The translations under genes were made by a program, and so were the position numbers. The notes under the pieces are model-generated. The model was not told the DNA's origin and ran no database searches. It saw nothing but the letters and a program-made list of their open reading frames with translations. This document shows, in pieces, positions 42,854-54,300 of a DNA stretch of 64,000 bases. How positions within the stretch are numbered: the first letter of the stretch is position 1; each line of letters begins with the position of its first letter. Source of the stretch: Chrysaora quinquecirrha (taxonomy: Eukaryota; Cnidaria; Scyphozoa; Semaeostomeae; Pelagiidae); assembly GCA_014526335.1 (NCBI GenBank), contig JACTAT010000012.1, forward strand, positions 2,525,024 to 2,589,023. Reading direction: 5' to 3'.

Positions 42854-45800
42854 ATGCAGGACATTTTAAGAGAGTGTGATACTCATCGCCAATCTCATTT
42901 GAAGTACACATATCACATTTACGTAAGCCATAGTCTATTTTGTTCCATCTTCCCGTTTCAACAGAAAGCTTATGGTTTCCAGTTCTAAACCAGCAAAGAT
43001 AATGGGATAATCTTGGCGGCAAAAGACTTAGATAATTTTCCATTTCAAAAATTTGTTTCATATTCGAGTACATTTTGCCTTTATCTGACAACTCCATTTC
43101 GGAATTCCATTGTTGAAGAAACTGGTCTTTAAGATTAATCTCAATAAGACTACATAAATTCCTACTACTATTTACAACATGAGAATTCCAAATTATCGAT
43201 AAACCAGTATGATCAAATAAATTCTTAATTGATTTTATCCAGCCAATATTTTCCCATTTATGTAACGCAAGTTCATATAGTCTAAACACTAGCTTGTCTT
43301 GTCTCCCAGTTAAGATCTTACCCCAAGAATTTATCATTCTTGATTTAATTCTTATCGACACAGGAGAACGACCTAGTTCACCATATACCATATAACTTGG
43401 TGTTGATTTTCTAAGATTCAATATTAGTTTGTAAAATTGTAACTCTAGTTGATCAATAACGTTTAATTTCTCAAACCCCCACACCTCTGCTCGATAGGTT
43501 AATATTGGCATCACTAAAGAATCAAACATCTTTAGTTGTAAGTCTACGGGCATATCAATAGCTCTAGCTCTCGAGATTAAATATCTCATGGCTTTGTTTG
43601 CCTGGTTTTTGATAACTTTCATTGCACTCACGAAACGCCCATTACTTTTAAAAACAATACCAAGATACTTAAATTCTTTAACAATTTCAATTCTCTCATC
43701 ATTGTATTTAGCTAAAAACAACCTCTTTACTCCTACCATTTTTTGAGAAGGTCATAATTTTCGTTTTACTAACATTAACTTTTAATTTCCATAAGCTACT
43801 ATATCTATATAAAATATCTAAAGACTTTTGCAAATTTTCGGGTGAATCAGCAAGTAATACAGTGTCATCTGCGTAAAGTAGTGAATGCAACCGGAAAATT
43901 TTCTGTCCGTCTATTTCAAAGTCTAAACCTTTGTTCCCAAGATTTTGAAACGATTTTTCCATATCATTAAGAAAAATTGCAAACAAAAGGGGTGACAAAT
44001 TTTCTCCCTGCCTTACTCCCATATTACACGGAAAAATTTCACTAAATTCACCTTCTTTTTCAATTACCGATTTAATATTATTATACATATTCACTATCAC
44101 ATTAAAACAATTACCCCTTATTCCAATATTTATCAGTTTCAACCAAAGACCTTTTCTCCATACTGTATCAAATGCCTTTTCATAGTCAACAAAGGCAACA
44201 TAGAGTTTTTTATTACTAGCAAAGGAATAGTTTATTATTAAATTCAAGTTAAAAATGTGATCAATAGTAGAATAACCGCTCCGAAAGCCTGCTTGATCTT
44301 CATTGAGCAATTTATTTTTTTCTAGATAAGAGGATACTCTTCTATTTAGTAAACCTGTAAACACCTTGCTCAAACAGCTCACTAGCGTTATACCCCTGTA
44401 ATTGTTGGCTTCTGATTTTGATCCTTTATTCTTATAAATTGGTTTTATTATACCAATAAGCCACGATTCTGGGAAAATTCCAGCTTTAAGAATAATGTTA
44501 AAAATTTTCGTCAGTATACTAATCACTTTCTCGCTACTGTACTTAAGATATTCATTCATTATTCCATCCAAACCCGGTGATTTATTATTTTTAAGCTTAG
44601 AGATAATGTACTTTACTTCATTTTCATTAAATAAATCATCTAAATCTGAATTATTACTTTCATTTAATTCTATGTCTGCATTTAATTCTTCATTTTCATC
44701 TATGCCCTAATTAAGATTTTTGAAATGCTCGAATAAAGCGTTTAGAGTCACATCTTTAAGTGATTCCTTTCTTTTGTCTCTAATCATTGACCAGAATTGA
44801 CGAGGGTGTCTTGATTTAAGTTTTCTTAATTTTTCATTAAATTTCTTATTATGTTTTATTCTAAATTTATTCATGGTTTTCTTATATTCTTTTTTTTGCA
44901 TTAACCATTTTATTTCTTGATGCGGCTGTTTTCAATTTTTTGTAAGCAGATCTCGATTTCACAAATTTTCTTTGCTTATTTCTACACACTTCGCCAAACC
45001 AGGGTTTATCATCCTTAATTTTATTACTACTTCGGTTTCCTTTTTTTTTTAAAGTTTTGCTTGCACTTTCACACAAAATTTCATTAAGTTTGTTAACAGA
45101 CGAATTGATCACTTTCTTTGATTCATTGATATTACCTTTATTGTTACTATTATCAAAATTACTTAAGACACTTTCCAAGCTTTTTAAATCATTATTAGTT
45201 ATATTATTATTAAAGTTTTCAATATTTTTATCTGTCCAATCATGATACAGCTTTAATCTTTTATCAGGAACTCTATTTGGCTCTTCTCTTTTTTTAACAC
45301 CATTATCTTTATTTTTATTTCTTCTCACTGCTGAATGTTTACCAAATGAGATTGAAATTGCACAATGCACATCAGAGAACAAAGGATTGAAATCATCTAT
45401 GCAAAAATCACTGCAGGCACATAAAACATCTGAGCTTCCGATTGCATAGTCAATAAGTGTTTTATCCTTACATGTTACTTTTCCCACTTTTTTATCCTTT
45501 CCTATCCGACCATTCATTATAAACATATCACTGTTTCTACACACATCAATCAACTTATCACCGCGTGAGTTTTTTGTTTTGTCTTGCGAAAACCTTTCTG
45601 TCGGAATTTCTGATTCACGCAATGCCTTCAGATTTTCAATAGTTTCATTTGAGATATCTTCTGATTCAATTCCAACCTCGCTTAGGATGTCATCATCAAA
45701 TTCTATATAATCACTAATAGTTTTTGTTTTTGCATTAAAATCCCCAACCATCAATATACTATAGCCTTGTTCTTTTAGCTTAAATATATCTTTTTCTAAA

Positions 45801-46217
45801 TTATCAAAACTATCATTATCCAAATATGGTGACCCTATTGGAGGAATATAAACAAACCCTAGTGCTATTTTCTTTTCGTTTTCGAAGAGCTTTTTTTCCT
45901 CTTTTAACCACACAACTGTTTCGGAATCAAATTCCACATCTAGCTACTTTTAAAAACTCGCTAACCCTATCATTGATTCCAATAAAAATTCCTCCTGATC
46001 TATTTCGTTTATTCTTTTTCCTGTTTCTTATATGTGTAAATTTGAAACCCGGTAAATTAAAATCATCATAATCATCAGTTTTAGATTCTACAAAGCTAAT
46101 AATATCATAATCTTGGATTTTACTCAAAAACTCTGGAATTCTTGTCCTACTTCTTAAACCATTAACATTAATAAACAATATTCGCACCTTGCTCTTTTCA
46201 TCACCTCCATGACTTCC

Positions 46218-47926
46218 TTATTTTGCACCAGCGCCAGCTGCGTTTCCGTTGACGGCAGGCCTTTCTGCTCTCTCGTTTAGTACCACCAACTGATTATCAA
46301 CATAGAGCTTGTCTACGTTGAATCTCACCCAGGGGCGCAAATGAGGGGGGGTGTGGGGGGGTGTGACACCCCCCCAATAATTTTTCCAACCGGTCCCAGT
46401 AGCTACTTTATAGTGATAAAGTCGGTCCCGATCTGGCTCTGAACTAAATTATTTCCATTTTCAATAGTAATAAACAGAGTTGTACCCGAAACCCAAAGAA
46501 AAATCGGTGAAAAATTGCTCTCATGCAGATCATTGAACATTGAACTTAATTCACCACGCTGTTTTGTATAGCAGGATATAGTGATGATGTTTCCTTGAAA
46601 GAACAAATTAGCAAACAAAAGGGTCAGAGCAGCTAGGCGGGACAACTTTCGGCCAATTGCAACCCAATCCCTTCATGACAGTACAATGTATTGGTAGTCA
46701 ATACTGCCGTTAGTCAGGAGATGCCTAGCTGTACAACAAAGACAAGTTGTGTCAGCCATTTCTGGCCTTATTTTTTATGTTTCTGGACAATTCCGGGCGC
46801 CAGGCGACATTACAACATCGACATAAATTTTGACAAAACTTGTTGTTTCTTAGGTTTTCTTCAACAGCTGGGCTGCGCAAAAATTACATTAAAAGAGTCC
46901 TAAAACGGTCACCAGAGCGATTCTATCAACCCAATTTTTCAAAATTTTCCGGGGGAGCATGCCCCCGAACCCCCCTAGGTGGGTGCGCTTTTCGGCACAC
47001 AAAGACCAATACCCTTCGGTCCCACTTCATGACACCCCTCCAATAATTTTTTCGATTTGCGCCCCTGATCTCACCTGTCTCCCTTCTTTTTTCGCCTTCT
47101 TGAAGATTGGCCAGAGCAACTTTCGCTTTTCTTCTATCTCACGTGGGAATTGCTCCGACACACCAATGTTAGTATCAGCCAAGTTCTTGGCCGCAAACTT
47201 CACCTTCTCCTTCTGCTTGAAGCTTGAAAATTTTGCCACAATTGGTCTAACCCTTCTTTCTCCTTCCCTGCTGTACTTTTGCCCCATACGATGGACTCTT
47301 TCAAAACGAACCTCTTCTCTGATTCCCATCTTTGTGTGGATTACATCGTTAACTAAATCCTCCGAGCTTATGTTATTGTTCTCAGTTTCTTCAATATTGA
47401 AGAATATAAGGTTATCCCTCATCGACCTAGCTTGTATGTCAATAACTCGATCTTCCAATTTCTTTATCCTTTCAGATTCCTTCCCTCCATTTCCTCTAAT
47501 TTCTGTCACCTGACTTTCCAAAACCACTATCTTTTCTTTTAATTCTACATTCTCATTTCTGATTTCTCTAATCTCTTCTTGTGCTTTCATCAAAGCGTAA
47601 TTGTTTTCTCTGACCAATCTTTCTATTCCATCTAATTTGTCAAGCTTCTCAGCGTACACAGAGAAACTCTTAAACATCGAACTTATTTCTTCTAGTCTTC
47701 TATTTACATCACCCATTAAATCTTCATTCTGTTCTCTTGTTTTTGCGAATGGCTGAGGTGGTCGTTTCCTCACACCCGTATATTTTTCAGCCACACGATT
47801 CACGAAATTATCTAAATCTTCTAAAGGATTATAATCACTGGCATTGCCCTTCGATCTTTTTTCTCCAGATGCTTGTCTGTTTGGTGTTATAGTAACTGTT
47901 GCTGATCTTTTTACTGCTGCTGCCAT
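46218..47926 (-). pseudogene. LINE ORF1 (L1-type RNA-binding protein), split by hAT element
   Basis: Starts at ATG 47926. An N-terminal basic region is followed by a long coiled coil (about residues 75-155), then an RRM-like segment (SMRDNLIFFNIEETE) and the C-terminal domain. At 47068 the hAT element interrupts it. Coding resumes in the same frame at 46321 with DKLYVDNQLVVLNERA and ends at TAA 46218-46220. Without the insertion and one copy of the 8 bp duplication the frame is fully open (320 residues). ORF1p coats LINE RNA and helps target-primed reverse transcription. The current frame reads 13 codons of hAT sequence before a stop. Confidence 0.85.
46330..47067. mobile_element. Non-autonomous hAT element in LINE ORF1
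   Basis: The terminal inverted repeat CAGGGGCGCAAAT (46330) pairs with ATTTGCGCCCCTG (ends 47067). ATCTCACC is duplicated on both sides (46322-46329 and 47068-47075). An 8 bp duplication with CAGGGGCG ends is diagnostic of hAT. No transposase is present. Confidence 0.95.
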
Positions 47927-48161
47927 TTTATTAAAATAATTCTCTTAGTTTATCTTAGCTTTACAGAGCAAAAAAAAGCACGTCTGCTCACCGTCTCTAC
48001 TTCCGTCAATGCGAACAAAAGCAAACAAAATAATACCAGACTGTGTGTGGTCGCGAGTATTCATAGAATCATGACATATTTCTCGTGATTTTGGGTCACA
48101 GTCATCATGCAGCCAATAACTCAATAACGTTTCAATAGCTGTTATCACGAAACATTTCATC

Positions 48162-48607
48162 ATGAAGAAAAGTGGAAACCAACGCAGAGTTGAGAAAAGA
48201 AAAGAAGAACTTCAGGAGGCCGCAAATGATCCAAACCAACGAAAATTATCCTTCGCTAAGACTGGAAAGAGCCAAAATCAGGTATGCTTGCATCAAAAGT
48301 TCAGCTGCACCTATAAATAAATTGTTTGATTGTTTTCATTGATTGTTTTCATTTTGTGACAGTGGGTTGGGTCAAAATTAATGTAACGTACTTTTTAAAT
48401 GGTCCCTCATTGGAATTACCGACTCACCTATATTTTCAGGTTATAGAACCTGCAGCAAATGTTAGTGAAGAAGTCAGCAGCCAGCCCGAGCAGTCAAATA
48501 TCACCACCAACGACACAGAAGACTATGCACATGTTGACTGCCAACCACAAGAAAGCTGTGAGAAAGAAAGTATCTTTTCTGTAAAATTTCTGGGACAGCC
48601 CCGCTGA
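48162..48607 (+). pseudogene. Two exon-like pieces of a ZMYM/hAT-related gene
   Basis: Exon 1 (48162-48281, 40 codons) begins MKKSGNQRRVEKRKEELQEA, continues NDPNQRKLSF and ends at donor CAG/GTATGC. Exon 2 starts at 48440 after CTATATTTTCAG in matching phase (VIEPAANVSEEVSSQPE), is Ser/Glu/Gln-rich, and runs to a stop at 48605-48607 or splices near 48589. N-termini like this open ZMYM1- and hAT-transposase-like proteins of invertebrates, but only by resemblance. ELKSIPFDPKRVYQRK near 48660 may be a further exon piece. No catalytic part follows, so it is a fragment. Confidence 0.45.
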
Positions 48608-49690
48608 GTCAAAGATTGCATCTTGTGCATAGCCATACTTCACAGCCAACCTTTAAAGAGTTAAAATCTATTCCATTTGATCCGAAAAGAGTTTACCAGA
48701 GAAAGATTGCAGAAAACAAATATTTTGCCAGAAAGTGGGTCACAGTCCTACTGTCAAGATATTTTCGTTTACACTAAGGTTTATTTCGCAATCCACGCCT
48801 ATGGAAGGACTTGAAACCTGCTGCACAATAAGGAATAAGGTTTTCTTGCATACTAAGCACCCAAAAACGCCAAACGAACCACACTTACTATGATGGAGAC
48901 TAAAGTTTACGTACTTTGCAATTCACACCAGAAGACAGTCAGGCATTAACGGACCAAGGGTACAGCAACTGTACTAAAGAACAACCGAGGATGGGGGCCT
49001 AAGAAGCAGCTACAAATTATGGTCTATGCATTTCTTTCCATTTCTAAGGGGCAACGTCTACACGAATACGTTTTAAGTTCGTTTTCAAAAAATCCCACCC
49101 TGGAAACCATTTTCAACAATTTCATTCTCAGTCGCAGATTTACCGGTGCCATGTTACCTCGTTGTCACTAATCTCCCTTCCATACAAAGGTATCTTGAAA
49201 AGTAGTATCGTTACGGTCACTAACAGTGCCTTTTACCTGCTATGTAGCAAAAGAACGTAAACAGACTGCGCCCATCCATGATTCCCGGACACTAACCTTC
49301 TTCTCCACTTAAAGCTCTGTAAACGCTAAAGCTTCTTTCTACTTCCAGACTAAGCCATTCGTGCAGACAGTCACTGAAGCTAAGTTACGACTAACCAGTC
49401 TAAAAGCTTCAAACCGTTCATGCAATACCTCGGTGATAAAATACTTTCCCAGATAATTGTATACCATCAAACCATACTAATTTCCCGTTGCTATGAAAAT
49501 CTCATTCACGTCACTTTTAATAACAGTGGAACTTTCTTCTACGCTAAAGGCAACATAAGACACCACTGAAACAGTTTTTCCCCATACTTTTCTAGCAGTG
49601 ATCTTGTCCTTTAATCAAACTGATTTGTTATTTAGAATGACCCCCTTCATAAACTACCGTTCCAAGGCGGGAGTCCAAAGTGACCCGCGG
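48608..49690. other. No further gene recognised
   Basis: Only short frames with many stops, apart from the possible exon piece near 48660. ACGTCTACACGAATACG near 49047 resembles transposon end sequence. The stretch may belong to the Helitron that ends at 49743. Confidence 0.4.
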
Positions 49691-49705
49691 AGCACAAAAG
49701 CCCGA

Positions 49706-49743
49706 CCCGAGGCGCACGCAGCGGGCCTCGGGACAAGGGCTAG
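49706..49743 (+). mobile_element. Helitron 3' terminus with hairpin and CTAG
   Basis: CCCGAGGC (49706-49713) and GCCTCGGG (49725-49732) form a perfect 8 bp stem. ACAAGGGCTAG follows, with CTAG at 49740-49743 and T after it. This is the canonical Helitron 3' end. The 5' end was not found. Confidence 0.75.
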
Positions 49744-50210
49744 TTCATAACTTATATCGACTGAGCGTATTTGAAGTGAATTGAATTCTTCATTAGTGGG
49801 TGTAGTTCAGAAACTTCATCTGCCCCACCCTGAACCGGGCCCTTTTCATTTGCTAGCCACCCTACAATTATGGTGCTAGACTGCCCCTCCATACAGGGCG
49901 TTCGTTCGTGCATTAGCGATTACAACGTTGTTGAACAGCAATGTTTTTGGACGTTTGTTGTAAAACTAGAGTTCTTTTCCATGTGCCCATCAGCGAATCA
50001 TTCAATTCATGTTTAATTTAAAACAGTATAGGCCTACCGTATTTAATTAATTTTGCTGAAAAAATCTTTGAGTTTGAGTTTAAGTTTGAGCATAGTTTTT
50101 TCTATTGACTATGGTTTGAGTTTAAAGCAAAAGCAAATTTGAAATGTTGAGCCAACAATGGTTGATCCTTTTGTCAGAGGCCTTGAACTTGAAAAGGTTG
50201 ATGGATAACA

Positions 50211-51190
50211 GAGACTGTCCGAGTAGACTTATTACTTTCCTCCCACTCTTTCGGAGCTTCTAACAACTACAACAACATACAGCTGTTTCCCATGAGTAGT
50301 TGGAGCGTGGTGGTGGAGTGTGGACGAGCGTTAGACTTATTACATTCGTCGTAGTCTACGCTCCTCCACACCCCATCCTAAAATTTGACTTGACAGCCTC
50401 TAACGTCTCTAAATTCGTACTTTTTGCTCTCAAAAATTAAAAACGTAATCATTAGTACTAAAACGAACGTTTTTATTAACTATTAGTATGGGGATTATGT
50501 ATATACAGGTGGAAGGTTGTCTTTTCTGAGGGTCCTGAAGGGGGGTGTCTAATCCCATTTCCCAGTCACTTTTTCTTCAAAATCCCATTCCCAGTCTATG
50601 TCTTTTTCGAATTTATGTACTTTATTTCCACAACGACAGCATGATCTGCTGGGGACAGGGACTACATTGCTTTGGGTCTACATTCTCATTGAACTGATAT
50701 GTTCAGCTTGCATGTAAAGACGTAGAAAGGTCTGAACATGTTATTTATTACATCTAAAACATTAAACAGCTACAATTTCATTGAAAAATACTTATTAATA
50801 TTCATTTTTTATGTAATTTTTGAACGGCAGAAAAGCGAATCCCATTCCCATCTGGTGTTCTGTCTCCCATTCCCAGGGGACAAAATCCCAGTCCCAGAAC
50901 ATCCAATCCCATTTTCCCAGCCCAAAATCAGGCCAATCCCATTCCCATTTGACCCCTTCAGGACCCTCTCTAGAAGTAGATTCGGGCTGTTCTGCATTCT
51001 GATTGGATATGCCAGAAAGTTGGCATATCAGGCCGACTTTTTGACTTATAGATTATGAGTCCCACTCTGAGGAAACAGCGATTATGTTGTTGTAGTTGTT
51101 ATGAGCTGTTTCCGAAAGAGTGGGAGGAATGTAATCAGTCTAAACGAGCGTATGCTACGACGAATGTAATAAGTCTACTGTCCAAGGTCC
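50211..51190. mobile_element. Element with subterminal inverted repeats
   Basis: CCTCCCACTCTTTCGG…AACAACTACAACAACATA near 50240-50280 recurs inverted near 51085-51130, and TTAGACTTATTACATTCGTC near 50335 recurs inverted near 51155. The outer edges are not fixed. A second element (50528-50968) is nested inside. Confidence 0.55.
50528..50968. mobile_element. MITE with 16 bp perfect inverted ends
   Basis: GAGGGTCCTGAAGGGG (50528-50543) and CCCCTTCAGGACCCTC (50953-50968). The inside near both ends repeats AATCCCATTCCCA. TCT flanks both sides, a possible 3 bp target duplication. Confidence 0.7.
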
Positions 51191-51199
51191 GTGTCACCG

Positions 51200-51343
51200 T
51201 GTCCATTGCTGTTGCTCTGTTGCTAGGCTACCCATAGCTGCGCCTGCGCTGCGCATTTAGTTGTTGTGTACGGTGAACATTGTGCTTTTTCTCAACTGGG
51301 CCACAATTTTTTCCGCGAGCAACGTTTGGAGACGACAGCAAGA
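51200..51343 (+). promoter_or_regulatory. Promoter/5' UTR of the dynein light chain gene with X-box-like site
   Basis: GTTGCTAGGCTACC (51219-51232) resembles the RFX X-box (GTTGCC…GGCAAC) of ciliary genes, with one mismatch in the right half. TGCGCCTGCGCTGCGCA (51239-51255) resembles an NRF1 site. There is no TATA box. Both sites lie within about 130 bp of the ATG. Confidence 0.5.
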
Positions 51344-54300
51344 ATGGTAAGAATATAAGTTGATTTATCGTCCAGTGTAGCATTAGAAAACACAACAGCA
51401 GGGTTCTACTGCAGTTGGAGGGCCCCTAATCCCTAGTTACCAGCATTGTTACCTAGTAGGCCTTATATTACGCGCTAATCTATAGGGTATCCAGGCAAAG
51501 TTTTTGTTTCATTCGCCTATACTACCTAGACTATATATACAATGATTATACAGGTAACTATTTTTTCCCAAAAGGTTATTAGCTAGTGCGAATGAATGAA
51601 GGTGGAATGAACTGCCATTTGCATGTAACTCAGATCTTTGGAAGTTGCCAAACTTATGAGGAGACCCTGAACCATCCATCCCTCCTCACCCTGGACCCTC
51701 TCTCCCTGTTGGCTGTGAATACTATACCGTGGCTGAGGTTAGCCCCAACCCAACTAAACTGTGGACACCTCAAGCTAACTAGATAGATCAGACCAACCAG
51801 TGGCGGAAATTGTGGGGGGCTGGGGGGGGGCACAAGCCCCCCCACCTTTGATTTTGTCGGAAAAATTTAGCATTTGTCGGAAATTTTCGGATACCAATTC
51901 TGAAGGCAATCTAATTTTAAAGTCTAACGTTTTTGGGGGTAATCGTTGTTTGAGAACCAAAGAAACCACAAGAATTGTAGCTACGCAAGAATTTTTTTAA
52001 ATTTGAAAGGGAGAAAATCCCTAGATGCAGCGCAGCAACTCAGCAACCTCCTTTCAGACTTTTTTCTCGAGTTGCTTTGGACTTCTTCTTTGCTCTTAAT
52101 TGAACCTGGTTGGTTTATCAAATAAGAGCAAACAAGAAGATATTTCATGAATGAGAATTGGCAGAATCCTAAGCCATTTTAAGACCTCCTAGATGGCAAA
52201 ATCCCCCCAGACCCCCAGCTGTTGTGGGCAATGACCTGCGGTCATTGGGAGCGTGCCTTATGTTTCTCATTTTTTGTCGGAAAAAACCAAAACCTGAACC
52301 TCTGCCACTGAGACCAACCACACCCAGTCTGGAATTCTTGTAGATTGTGTGCAGAAGTGCTCCCAAGAAATAAAAAGAAGAACAATAGGGTCTATTGTTT
52401 ACCTAAAGATTGCACACGAGAAGATTTTCGTGGGAAAACAGTCATCAGTGTGATAATCAGGGGTTCGGGTGCATCTCTCATGGTTATCAATCAAATAACT
52501 GACAAACTGCATGAAAAGAAGTTATCTGTAACCTATCAGGTTGTCCGCAACAATCATGATGGTTTGGGCAAAATGTCTTAGCAGGTTTCACTAAAAGGAA
52601 GTTGGGGGAATGGTCTTGAAAGCCATACTAAACCCAGGTCTCACCTATTAAGGCAAGCAGTCGCCTGCTCCTGTCTCCGTCCTCCCCTCAAATGCTCGCG
52701 TTGAGCTGTCATCACTCCCTCAATGTTACATAAACAGAAAACTGTGAGCCTTCTTCTTCTTCGTGCGAATCTCTAAATAGACTCTTTTATGAATTTTTAG
52801 TCTTCATACTTTGTAAATCTGTTAACAATTTGTTAAAGCCTTAAGAGCAATAACCGCTGTGCACTCTTTTGAGGGAATGCAGTACAAAAAATGGACCATT
52901 TGGTCTCAGCAATCGGAGAGTCCGACTTTTTGACCTAAACCATTATATTCCTTACGGTAGATTGTTTGAATTACTTGTTATTTTCAATAATAACGTGTTT
53001 ATCAATTCATAATTCCGATGAAACTTTATGTTGGGCTTTGCTATGATATGATTATTTTTATTTTAAAAAATTATTTTTACTTATCAGTCTGAAGTTGAAG
53101 AAACCCTCAAGAGAATACAACAGCACAAGGGTGTCATTGGTATCATTGTTGTCAATAATGAAGGTTTAGCACTTAAATTTGTCGAATTCTGTCTTTACTG
53201 GAAAATGAATACATAGATGATAATAATTGAATTTATAGTAGCTACAAGTGAAAATTGGAGTAATAATTGCCCACTATTTGGACTCAAAGAAAGTGAAAAC
53301 GTTCGTCCATTTAGTTTTCTAAAATTTCCAACCCAATCATACAATCATACCCATGTTTAGAGAATTTGGGACCTAAAATCCTACCCATATGGCTGGCACA
53401 TATCTGTACCCAAATTATATTAATTACCCCTGGGCCAGAGGAGTAAATCACCGCTTGGAACGTGCTAGTTGAATTAACACTAATAACTTACTTTTTGAGG
53501 TAGATTTTAAGAACAGCTAAAAGTACAAAGGGGAAATTAATCGAAAACTTTGGACAATTCATTCTTCAAAATTGTGTACAAAATTCCTATTAAAACACTC
53601 AAAAGGGGTTTATTGAGACTGGACAAACTTGTAGGAGGTATAACATTTGAAAAGCTATGTCCATGCTGAAGTGTTGAGTAAGGAAAAATGGTGCAAGGAA
53701 TTTTTTTGAATTCGAGTTTGAAAGTATAAAGTTACTTACATTAGAATTCTTACTTCAGGCATACCAATAAGGACAACCCTTGATAATTCAACTACAGTTC
53801 AGTATGCTGGATTGATTCATCAACTGGCAGCTAAAGCAAGAAGTACTGTAAGAGATATTGATCCACAGGTAATAATAACAGCCATTTCAGACCATATTCT
53901 TTGTGTTTTAAACTAATATGTATATTAAGCAGTCCTGGCCATGAACATTGTAAGCAGGTGGGCGGTCAAATCGCCTTCCTTGCCAAGTCAGGCGGGCAAT
54001 TTTTAAACTACTTAGAATCTCAACAGAATGCTTTCAGAATGTGCTGACACATAAATTAGGTATGATGGAGTTGATAAGGCTTTCCTGCGTACCCATGACA
54101 TCAAGCATAATATACCACTCATGCTAGCTTTAATGCACAGCATCAAACATAGAAAATTGCACCTATAGTGGGTATGAACCAAGCTCATAGCCTTTAGGGG
54201 TCAATTATATGAGGGGTTTCAACCCATTTCCGACTTTAGCCCAGCCTTGCAGTTATTGGGTAGCAAGGTTAGAGGTTCAATTTCATGAAGAAAAATATTT

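Larger units (their letters stand above)
39684..46187 (-). pseudogene. LINE ORF2: endonuclease, reverse transcriptase, Cys-rich C-terminus
   Basis: Starts at ATG 46187 (MRILFINVNGLRS), an AP-type endonuclease start, with VGDFNAK and SDVHCAISI downstream. The RT domain has ITLVSCLSKVF, VDYEKAFDTVW and the active site YADDT. The C-terminus carries C-x2-C…H…C (CDMCTSNEIGDEYHTLLKC). Frame breaks lie near 45930, 44890, 44705 and 43735. The frame is cut at 42853 by the foldback element and resumes at 39854 with DRIRDKPIPTYFSKYP, ending at a stop at 39684-39686. Each piece is long and well conserved, so the copy is fairly young. Confidence 0.85.
39418..48000 (-). mobile_element. Non-LTR retrotransposon with ORF1 and ORF2, twice interrupted
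   Basis: Minus-strand LINE with an L1-type ORF1, an endonuclease-RT ORF2, and a 3' end with a hairpin and an (ATG)n tail. A foldback element (39855-42853) splits ORF2 and a hAT element (46330-47067) splits ORF1. The 5' end is approximate; no target duplication was confirmed. Combining a Transposase_22-like ORF1 with an AP endonuclease ORF2 points to the L1/Tx1 side of the LINE tree, but the clade is not settled. Confidence 0.85.

Noticed and set aside
47027..47067. ORF1 C-terminus ending IGGVS as genuine
   Set aside because: Those codons lie inside the hAT element; the original frame continues at 46321.
52345..52581. Open frame in DYNLRB intron 1 as a nested gene
   Set aside because: No family resemblance, no promoter or splice context, and it begins just after a hAT insertion.
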